Assembly: GCA_002482865.1 (NCBI GenBank)
Contig: DLGU01000093.1
Span: 10,318-16,009 of the forward strand
DNA: 5,692 bases
Source of the DNA: Porphyrobacter sp. UBA7686
GTDB lineage: Bacteria; Pseudomonadota; Alphaproteobacteria; Sphingomonadales; Sphingomonadaceae
Reading direction: 5' to 3'
Shown here one piece after another: positions 1-5,692 of the stretch. Below the pieces are notes generated by a model. The model was not told the DNA's origin. It worked only from the letters and a program-made list of their open reading frames with translations, and searched no databases. A program made the translations under genes and the position numbers. The first letter of the stretch is position 1. Each line of letters starts with the position of its first letter.

Positions 1-2844
1 TTTTTCTCCCGCCGTGGCCTCTACGCCCGCGCCCGCGACAATGCCGTGCTCTATCGCGGCGGCGGGATGGAGCAATTGTGGCGCTGGACGATGAATTCGG
101 ACGCCGAGGCCGAGCACCTGCTCGCCGATTTCGGTGCGCCGATCCGACAACCAATGGCATCGGGCGGGCGCATCTGGTTTCTGTCCGACAAGAGCGGCAA
201 GGACGCCTTGTGGTCGGCTGCTGAGGACGGCAGCGACGTCCGGCAGGTCTCGCCCGACCTGCCCTTCCCGGTGCTTCAGGCGAGCATCGACGGCAACGAA
301 GCCTTCCTCCAGAACGGTGCCGACCTGCACGTCGTCTCGCTGGCGACCGGCACGGTCCGCAAGCTTTCTATCGACCTCGTCACCGACCGCGAGCAGACGC
401 GCGCCCGCGCGCTTGGCGAACCGCTCAAACAACTTGAGGCAGCGCGCATCTCGCCCTCTGGTGAGACGGTTGCGATCACCGCGCGCGGACGGGTCGCGCT
501 CGCTGCGCCCAAGCAGCTGCGCCGCGTCGAATTCGCTGTCCCGATGGAGGCGCGCGCCCGGCAGGCGGTGCTGGGGCCGAAGGATGGCAAGGCCTTCATG
601 ATCCTCGACCAAGGGGATCGCGGCGATATCTTCGCGATGGCAGCCGACGGTACAGGCGCGCCGGTCGCCGTCACGAAAGGCTATGACGCGCATATCTGGT
701 CCTTCGCGGCGGCGCCTGACGGGAAGACGTTGGTGGTCTGGGACAAGCAGGCACGGCTCCAGAAGGTCGATGTCGCGACAGGACGCGTCACCTTGCTGGC
801 AAAGAACGCCACCGGCGACGATGCTCCGTTCCGCGACCTCGCTTTCTCGCCCGATGGCAAGATGATCGCCTATGCCGAGACATCCTCCGCGAACGGCGCC
901 AATACCTCGGACCTATACGTCCAGAACCTCGCGACCGGCGAGCGGGTCAAGGCGACATCGGGCAAGTACAACGACTACGCACCCGCCTTCGCGCATGACG
1001 GGGCATGGCTCTATTTCCTATCAGACCGCAACTTCGATCCCACGCCCGGCAGCCCGTGGGGCGACCGCAACATGGGCGTCGCCTTCCCCGACCGCGGCGA
1101 GATCTATGCGCTCCAGCTCGACCCCAAAGCGAAATTCCGCTTCCGCGAGGACAACGAACTCACGATGAGCGACGAGGATCGTGAAAAGCGTGAGGCCGAG
1201 GCTGACGAGGCGGTGGCCGAAAAGGACAAGGCCAAAGACAAGGACGAGAAGGCGAAGACGGCCGAAAAGCCCGTCATCATGGTTCTCGCCGGACTTGCCG
1301 AGCGCCTTTACAAGGTTCCCGCCAAAGCCGGTGTCGGTGGTCAGCTCTTCGCCAACGAGAAATTCCTCTACACCCGCCGCGACGAGGACGTGGTCGCAAT
1401 CGCCATCGATAAGAGCGATGCCAAGGAGGAAGTCTTCGCTAAGGGCGCGCTCGACTTCGCGCTCGCCGCTGACGGCAAGACCGCGATGGTTGCCTCCGGT
1501 CCTCCGGCCAAGCCGGTGCTGGCGCTGGCTCCCGCCGAGGCCAAGATGCCCGAAAAGCTCGCGCCGCATCTGCTAAGGCTCGACGACTGGCGGCTGATCG
1601 TTGATCCCAAAGCCGAATGGCGGCAGATGTTCGTCGATGCATGGCGGATGCACCGCGACTTCGCCTATGACCCTGCCCTTCGCGGGGTCGACTGGAACGC
1701 GGTGCGTGCCGCCCATGAACCGATGCTCGGTCGGATAGGCCACCGCGCAGAACTCAACACCATTCTGGGGTTGATGGCCTCGCAGCTCGGCATCCTCCAT
1801 AGCCAGGTGCGCGCCGGGGACTTGCCGGGCGACGGCGAGAACCCCGAGATGGCGTTCCTAGGCGCAAGCTACACACCGGTCGCAAAGGGCCTCCGCATCG
1901 ACCGGATCCTGCGCTCCGAGGACGATCTCGTGTCTCTCCGACCGACATTGCGCCGTCCTGGCGTCGACGTGCGCGAAGGTGACGTGATCCGCTTGGTCGA
2001 CGGCCGTCCGGTCGCCACGGTCGCCGACATAGGGCTCGCGCTATCGGGCAAGGCGGGACAGCAGGTGCGGCTCGACCTTTCCCGCGGCACACGCACTTTC
2101 AGCACCATCGTCGAACCGATGACGCTACAGGGCATCCAGACCGCCAGCTACCTCGATCATGTCGAGGTAAAGCGCGCTGCCACAGCGCAGCTATCCGACG
2201 GACAGATCGGCTATGTCAGCTTGCGCGCGATGGGTTCGGATGATGTCGCCAGCTTCGCGCGCGATTGGTTTCCTCAGCTCGACAAGCCAGGGCTGATCAT
2301 TGACGTGCGCAACAACAACGGTGGCAACATCGACAGCATCGTGGTGGACATGCTGATGCGCCGTGCCTGGGCATTCTGGGCCCGGCCCGACGGCACCGGC
2401 ATCCCCACCACCAACATGCAGAACGCCTATCGCGGCCATGTCGCCGTGCTGATCGACGAGCGCACCTATTCGGACGGCGAGACCTTTGCGGGCGCGGTTA
2501 AGGCGCTGGGGCTCGCCCCGCTGATAGGGCAGCGCACCGCAGGGGCGGGCATTTGGCTGTCGGATCGCAACCGCCTTGCCGACAATGGCGGGGTGCGGAT
2601 CGCCGAGAATCCGCAATATAGTCTCGACGGGCGCTGGATCATCGAGGGCTACGGCATCGCGCCGGATTACGAGATCGACAATCCGCCTGCTGCGAGCTTC
2701 AAGGGTGAAGATGCGCAATTGAGCGCCGCCGTGGCGGTCCTGAAGGAAAAGATTGCGCGTGAACCGGTGCCTGCGCTGGTACCGCAGCCTTTACCGGGGC
2801 TCGGCACGCCGGGAGGCGACGTCTCACCGCTTCCGCAGAGGTGA
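1..2844 (+). CDS. Tricorn-type serine peptidase (S41 family), 5'-truncated by the window edge
   Basis: The frame is open from base 1 and stops with TGA at 2842-2844. The GTG at 46 is internal, so the 947 visible residues (numbered from base 1) lack roughly the first hundred of a usual ~1050-1100. Family role: cleaving short peptides left by larger proteases. Order of parts: WD40-like propeller blades (S-P-D-G-K at 283-287; F-L-S-D-R near 339); a Lys/Glu/Asp-rich linker (391-423) inside the second propeller; a helical C1 domain (529-600) ending in catalytic H600; a PDZ domain (about 630-705); and the S41 core (about 735-900), with R-N-N-N-G-G at 770-775, nucleophile S824 in Y-S-D-G-E, and E882 in I-I-E-G-Y-G. 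The spacing of S824 to E882 (58) equals Ser965-Glu1023 of Thermoplasma tricorn, and H600 to S824 (224) is close to its 219. Oddity: the residue before H600 is Leu, where tricorn has Ser. The cell location is unknown because the N-terminus is missing. The family call is firm; the substrate is not known. Confidence 0.93.
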   Translation, partial: FFSRRGLYARARDNAVLYRGGGMEQLWRWTMNSDAEAEHLLADFGAPIRQPMASGGRIWFLSDKSGKDALWSAAEDGSDVRQVSPDLPFPVLQASIDGNEAFLQNGADLHVVSLATGTVRKLSIDLVTDREQTRARALGEPLKQLEAARISPSGETVAITARGRVALAAPKQLRRVEFAVPMEARARQAVLGPKDGKAFMILDQGDRGDIFAMAADGTGAPVAVTKGYDAHIWSFAAAPDGKTLVVWDKQARLQKVDVATGRVTLLAKNATGDDAPFRDLAFSPDGKMIAYAETSSANGANTSDLYVQNLATGERVKATSGKYNDYAPAFAHDGAWLYFLSDRNFDPTPGSPWGDRNMGVAFPDRGEIYALQLDPKAKFRFREDNELTMSDEDREKREAEADEAVAEKDKAKDKDEKAKTAEKPVIMVLAGLAERLYKVPAKAGVGGQLFANEKFLYTRRDEDVVAIAIDKSDAKEEVFAKGALDFALAADGKTAMVASGPPAKPVLALAPAEAKMPEKLAPHLLRLDDWRLIVDPKAEWRQMFVDAWRMHRDFAYDPALRGVDWNAVRAAHEPMLGRIGHRAELNTILGLMASQLGILHSQVRAGDLPGDGENPEMAFLGASYTPVAKGLRIDRILRSEDDLVSLRPTLRRPGVDVREGDVIRLVDGRPVATVADIGLALSGKAGQQVRLDLSRGTRTFSTIVEPMTLQGIQTASYLDHVEVKRAATAQLSDGQIGYVSLRAMGSDDVASFARDWFPQLDKPGLIIDVRNNNGGNIDSIVVDMLMRRAWAFWARPDGTGIPTTNMQNAYRGHVAVLIDERTYSDGETFAGAVKALGLAPLIGQRTAGAGIWLSDRNRLADNGGVRIAENPQYSLDGRWIIEGYGIAPDYEIDNPPAASFKGEDAQLSAAVAVLKEKIAREPVPALVPQPLPGLGTPGGDVSPLPQR

Positions 2845-2903
2845 CCGTTCGCGACCCAGATTTGGTCATTCACGATCACCGCTGAGAACGTCTGCTTCCG
2901 CCA

Positions 2904-2922
2904 AAAGCCGCCATGCGGCTTT
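2904..2922 (+). terminator. Hairpin terminator after the tricorn-type peptidase gene
   Basis: Perfect 8-bp stem AAAGCCGC / GCGGCTTT with a 3-base CAT loop, beginning 59 bases after the peptidase stop codon. The 3' arm ends in TTT followed by CGG, so the U-tract on the plus strand is short. On the minus strand the same element is followed by TTTT, so it could also work in that direction. The position between two apparently unrelated transcription units supports a terminator. The weak T-run leaves open a Rho-assisted or mRNA-stabilising hairpin. Confidence 0.6.
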
Positions 2923-2983
2923 CGGTGTCGAGCCCCGGCCGCGCTGATGACTGCATCTGGGTGGAAATCGGAATGGCTGCTTC

Positions 2984-3011
2984 CTGCTCATTGCTTCATC
3001 AGGATGAGCAG
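2984..3011. promoter_or_regulatory. 8-bp inverted repeat upstream of the DUF2946-like gene (candidate operator)
   Basis: Perfect arms CTGCTCAT (2984-2991) and ATGAGCAG (3004-3011) are separated by 12 bases. The left side also lies in three 7-base near-repeats beginning TGCT at 2978, 2985 and 2992. A nested 5-bp pair, TCATC/GATGA (2996-3000 and 3003-3007), gives an alternative fold. The site ends 49 bases before the chosen start of the DUF2946-like gene, a plausible place for an operator or 5' leader hairpin. It does not match a Fur box that I would recognise, and no clear -35/-10 pair is visible around it. The regulator is unknown, and chance occurrence is possible. Confidence 0.35.
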
Positions 3012-3060
3012 ATGTTACACGATGACATGGCCAATTCCCTGCGCTAATGGCGCGGCCGCA

Positions 3061-3477
3061 ATGACCAGCCTTCGTGCCTTGACCCGCAGAAATGTCCGGC
3101 TGACGCTGGTGCTGCTTGCGCTTGCCCTCGCAGTTAAGGCACTGATGCCGACGGGCTTCATGATCGCGCCTGCGGGCGAGCGTTTTCTGACGGTGACAAT
3201 CTGTTCGGACGCCACCGGCGTGCCCAAGCAAATGCAGATCGCCATTCCCGATAAGCTTGATGCTGGCGGCGATCATGCCGAAGCCGCCGACAAGGGCCAG
3301 CCCTGCGCATTCTCGGGACTTGGCCATGCGCTGCTGAGTGGGGCCGATCCGGCCCTGTTGGCAGCTGCACTCGCTTTCATTCTGCTGATCGGGTTGGCAC
3401 CGCTGCCGACCCTCCCCGCGCGAGATATCGCGTTTCTGCGGCCGCCCCTTCGCGGACCGCCGACTCTTTCCGTCTGA
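3061..3477 (+). CDS. Small DUF2946-like inner-membrane protein, possibly metal-linked
   Basis: A 138-residue protein. Residues 12-28 form an Ala/Leu-rich first membrane helix (or uncleaved signal) after a short basic N-terminus (R5, R9, R10, R13), followed by K-A-L-M-P-T-G-F-M. A loop of about 70 residues, probably periplasmic, carries C48 (in T-I-C-S-D), H72, C82 (in Q-P-C-A-F-S-G-L) and H89. A second helix spans about 98-118, and the C-terminal tail ends in F-L-R-P-P-L-R-G-P-P. This layout resembles proteins annotated DUF2946 in sphingomonads, which often lie next to TonB receptors and copper or iron genes. A metal role is inferred from context and from the Cys/His residues; no activity is known. 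The start is uncertain: the frame stays open back to ATG codons at 3022, 3004 and 2947, none with a clean Shine-Dalgarno. ATG 3061 is chosen because it gives the expected basic N-terminus directly before the helix. The receptor gene follows after 130 bases on the same strand. Confidence 0.78.
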   Translation: MTSLRALTRRNVRLTLVLLALALAVKALMPTGFMIAPAGERFLTVTICSDATGVPKQMQIAIPDKLDAGGDHAEAADKGQPCAFSGLGHALLSGADPALLAAALAFILLIGLAPLPTLPARDIAFLRPPLRGPPTLSV

Positions 3478-3533
3478 TCGCTGCGGTTCGCGCCCTAGCC
3501 TGACCGGCTGGCCCACGCACCGCGATAGCTCAT

Positions 3534-3554
3534 CGATCCGGTGTGTCCGGATCG
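3534..3554. promoter_or_regulatory. Perfect 8-bp inverted repeat in the receptor's 5' region
   Basis: Arms CGATCCGG (3534-3541) and CCGGATCG (3547-3554) flank a 5-base TGTGT spacer, 53 bases before the receptor start codon. No T-run follows, so an intrinsic terminator for the upstream gene is unlikely. It could be a protein-binding palindrome or an mRNA hairpin. A second option for pairing exists: GCGAT at 3522-3526 is complementary to ATCGC at 3551-3555, so the leader could switch between two short stems. No known operator or riboswitch class is recognised. Confidence 0.4.
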
Positions 3555-3596
3555 CTGGCGCTGTGCCGTGACAGGTTCAAGCGCCGACGGAAATTC

Positions 3597-3600
3597 AGGA
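3597..3600 (+). promoter_or_regulatory. Shine-Dalgarno site fixing the receptor start
   Basis: AGGA lies 7 bases before the ATG at 3608. It is the only good purine-rich site near that codon, and the protein read from there begins directly with a classic signal peptide. This settles the start over the next in-frame ATG at 3650, which would remove most of the signal peptide. Confidence 0.75.
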
Positions 3601-3607
3601 TAAAATC

Positions 3608-5692
3608 ATGCAATTCAATACCGTAAAGCGCGCTCTGCTGGGCGCGACCATGCTTGCTGTCAGCGCAGGCGCCTTCCACGCTCCCCTGCGGGCCCAAGGC
3701 ATCGGCCAGCGGCAGGACGAGATCATCGTCACCACCAGCCTGCAAGGCACCCCCACCTCCCCCACCCCGGAAGCTGCGCGGCAGGAGCTGGAACGTGTCC
3801 CCGGCGCGACCGGTCTGGTCGAGGATGAGGGCTTTGCCGATATCTTCGCACAATCGATCGGCGATGTGCTGGAACTCACCCCTGGCGTGTTCGCCGACAC
3901 CAGCGCCCAGCGCGAAAGCCGCATTTCGGTGCGTGGATCGGGCCTCAACTCCAGCTTCGAGCGGCGCGGGCTCACCGTGCTGCGCGACGGCGTGCCGATC
4001 AGCCGCGCATCGGGCGCGACCGAGTTCCAGGAGGTCGACCCGCTGACGGTGCGCTATCTTGAGGTGTTCAAGGGCGCCAAAGGCTTGCGCTTCGGCGCTG
4101 CGTCACTGGGCGGCGCAGTGAACATCGTCAGCCCCACGGGCCGCACCGCCCGTGCTCCAATCGCCCTGCGCGCCGAGGGCGGCAGCTTTGACACCTTCCG
4201 CGCCAATGCCTCGCTCGCGGGCAAGAACGGGGACTTTGACTACTGGGGCGGGATCACTGGCCTCACCAGCGATGGCTACCGCGAACATAGCGAAGTCCGT
4301 AGCCTTTATGGCCACGCGAACCTTGGCTGGCGAGTGTCCGATAATGTCGAAACGCGCTTCTACGCCACGGCTCTGTCGGACAATTTCGAGTTGGCGGGCA
4401 GCTTGCGCCTTGCCGATGCGCTCGCCAATCCGCGCGCGGCGGGCCGTCCGGTGACGGCGGGGCCGGTGGTGATCGATCCGGGCCCGATCGCGGATGACTG
4501 GGACCGCAATCTCGATGTCTACCGCGTCTCCAACCTGACCGTCATCGACCTCGGCGGTGCCGATCTGGAGCTGGGCGCATGGTATTCGCGGCGTAATCTC
4601 GATCACGCGATCACCCGCTTTGCCGGTATCATCGTGCAGGGCGAGGACGAGGTCGGGGCATCGGCGCGGGTGTCTGGCTCACTGCCCTTCCTCGCCGATC
4701 AAAGCCGCTGGCAGCTGGGCGCGATCTACGCTTCGGCGAGCAATGATGCCAAGACCTTTGCCAACAACTCGGGTGAGCGCGGGGCACTCCGCACCCGCTC
4801 GGATCAGGATGCGGACACGCTGACGGTCTACGGCCAGGCCGATTTGGGCCTTACCGACACAGTCACATTGATCGCAGGCGGGCAATATGCCCGCGCTACC
4901 CGCGATGTCACCGCCGTCCTCAATGCCGTGACAGGCCGCGGGGAGTATGACCAGTTCAATCCCCGCGTCGGCCTGCTGGTGGATGCAAGCGCGGACATCC
5001 AGTTCTTCGGCAATATCAGCCGCAGCTTTGAGGCCCCCAGCCTTGCGGACCTCACCAGCGGGGGAGCCTTCCCCTTCGCGCCGCTCGACCCGCAGCGTGC
5101 GACTGTGTTCGAGGTGGGAACGCGCGGGCAGGCGGGGATCGTCTCGTGGGATATCGCGCTCTATCGGGCGGAGCTCGAGAACGAATTTCTCGACCTCGCC
5201 GTGCCGGGTGCGCGGGGCCTTGTGACGGTGACGAGCAATGCCGACACAACCGTGCATCAGGGCCTCGAATTCGGGCTCGATCTGCGCCCCTTCAAGGCGG
5301 CGTCGGAAGCGAAGGGACAAGCCCTGCGGCTGAGCGCAGCCTATACCTACAACGACTTCACCTTCGATGATGACGCGGTTTACGGCGACAATGATCTCGC
5401 CGGTGTCCCGCGCCATGTGCTGATCGCCGAGGCGCGGTTCGACAAGGTGGACCGGTTCTACCTCTCGACCACGCTGCGCTGGATTCCGGACGGGCTGTGG
5501 GCGGACTACGCCAACACGGAACGCGCGCCCGGTTACGAGACTATCCAGATCACCGCCGGGGTCACACTAACTGATGGCATCGAACTGTTCGGATCGGTCG
5601 AGAACTTGTTCGACACGCGGTTCATCTCGAATGTGACCACAAACGCCAACCAGCGCCTCACAAACGAGGCGATCTACACTCCCGGGCAAGGG
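3608..5692 (+). CDS. TonB-dependent outer-membrane receptor (metal/siderophore type), 3'-truncated
   Basis: The frame is open with no stop through 695 codons to the window edge. Residues 1-29 are a signal peptide (K7-R8, hydrophobic stretch 9-23, likely cut after A29). A TonB box, D-E-I-I-V-T-T, follows at 37-43. The plug (about 75-178) contains S-I-G-D-V-L-E-L-T-P-G-V (83-94), R-I-S-V-R-G-S-G (105-112), and V-F-K-G-A-K (153-158) leading to L-G-G-A-V-N-I-V (167-174). The rest is a 22-strand-type barrel, with S-V-E-N-L-F-D-T-R-F close to the end. The last visible residues, Y-T-P-G-Q-G, normally sit just before the final strand, so perhaps 10-20 residues are missing. The protein would import a scarce ligand across the outer membrane using TonB-ExbBD energy. 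The plug resembles FecA-like receptors often found beside PepSY proteins in sphingomonads, which suggests a chelated metal. The ligand cannot be read from sequence. The neighbouring DUF2946-like gene supports metal uptake. OprC-type copper receptor motifs are not evident. Confidence 0.93.
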   Translation, partial: MQFNTVKRALLGATMLAVSAGAFHAPLRAQGIGQRQDEIIVTTSLQGTPTSPTPEAARQELERVPGATGLVEDEGFADIFAQSIGDVLELTPGVFADTSAQRESRISVRGSGLNSSFERRGLTVLRDGVPISRASGATEFQEVDPLTVRYLEVFKGAKGLRFGAASLGGAVNIVSPTGRTARAPIALRAEGGSFDTFRANASLAGKNGDFDYWGGITGLTSDGYREHSEVRSLYGHANLGWRVSDNVETRFYATALSDNFELAGSLRLADALANPRAAGRPVTAGPVVIDPGPIADDWDRNLDVYRVSNLTVIDLGGADLELGAWYSRRNLDHAITRFAGIIVQGEDEVGASARVSGSLPFLADQSRWQLGAIYASASNDAKTFANNSGERGALRTRSDQDADTLTVYGQADLGLTDTVTLIAGGQYARATRDVTAVLNAVTGRGEYDQFNPRVGLLVDASADIQFFGNISRSFEAPSLADLTSGGAFPFAPLDPQRATVFEVGTRGQAGIVSWDIALYRAELENEFLDLAVPGARGLVTVTSNADTTVHQGLEFGLDLRPFKAASEAKGQALRLSAAYTYNDFTFDDDAVYGDNDLAGVPRHVLIAEARFDKVDRFYLSTTLRWIPDGLWADYANTERAPGYETIQITAGVTLTDGIELFGSVENLFDTRFISNVTTNANQRLTNEAIYTPGQG

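Noticed and set aside
46..48. GTG as the start of the peptidase
   Set aside because: The reading frame is open back to base 1 with propeller-like residues (F-F-S-R-R-G-L-Y) before it, no ribosome-binding site precedes it, and the family needs a longer N-terminus.
1021..1569. 182-codon open frame on the minus strand inside the peptidase gene
   Set aside because: It mirrors the biased codons of the charged linker and propeller region. The plus-strand product is unmistakable, and nothing supports a second gene.
2866..3516. 216-codon open frame on the minus strand covering the intergenic region and the DUF2946-like gene
   Set aside because: The translation is low-complexity, rich in Arg and Gln with no domain or membrane pattern, while the plus strand encodes a protein with clear helices and a recognisable C-terminal tail.
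3478..3607. Possible additional small gene or intrinsic terminator between the DUF2946-like gene and the receptor
   Set aside because: No open frame with a start and ribosome-binding site is supported there, and the only strong hairpin has no following T-run.
4679..5416. 245-codon open frame on the minus strand
   Set aside because: It lies wholly inside the receptor gene, whose reading frame is intact and shows clear family motifs. Long antisense frames are expected in GC-rich coding DNA, and the translation shows no recognisable domain.
3608..5692. Assignment of the receptor specifically as a copper receptor of the OprC type
   Set aside because: The plug motifs look FecA-like and I see no OprC-type signature. 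The neighbouring DUF2946-like gene alone is not enough to name the metal.

Overview
The window is high-GC DNA from a Gram-negative bacterium. A TonB-dependent receptor with signal peptide, TonB box and plug shows that there is an outer membrane. The small two-helix protein ending in F-L-R-P-P-L-R-G-P-P is of a kind I recall from Sphingomonadales (Sphingomonas, Sphingopyxis, Erythrobacter and relatives). An alphaproteobacterium of that order is therefore my best guess, inferred from protein style and not from any marker gene. All three genes lie on the plus strand, and no mobile element, RNA gene or CRISPR array is visible.

Layout. Positions 1-2844 hold the last 947 codons of a large tricorn-type serine peptidase (S41 family) whose beginning lies upstream of the window. 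A compact hairpin with short A and T flanks (2904-2922) follows its stop codon and probably ends that transcript. The 216 bases from 2845 to 3060 contain no convincing gene. They hold the hairpin and an 8-bp inverted repeat (2984-3011), the latter a candidate control site for the next gene. Positions 3061-3477 encode a 138-residue DUF2946-like protein with two membrane segments and a Cys/His-containing loop. The 130-base gap to the next gene carries a perfect 8-bp GC-rich inverted repeat (3534-3554) and a Shine-Dalgarno sequence. From 3608 to the right edge runs a TonB-dependent outer-membrane receptor that is nearly complete; probably only the last few residues, the final barrel strand, are cut off.

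How the genes fit together. The peptidase looks like a separate unit that trims peptides. The DUF2946-like gene and the receptor look like a metal-acquisition pair: proteins of the DUF2946 type are often found beside TonB receptors and copper or iron handling genes. The metal is not identified here. The structured DNA before both members of the pair is the part least explained by known features. Nothing in the window proves a wholly new system. The points of most interest are the changed active-site neighbourhood of the peptidase and the two inverted repeats.
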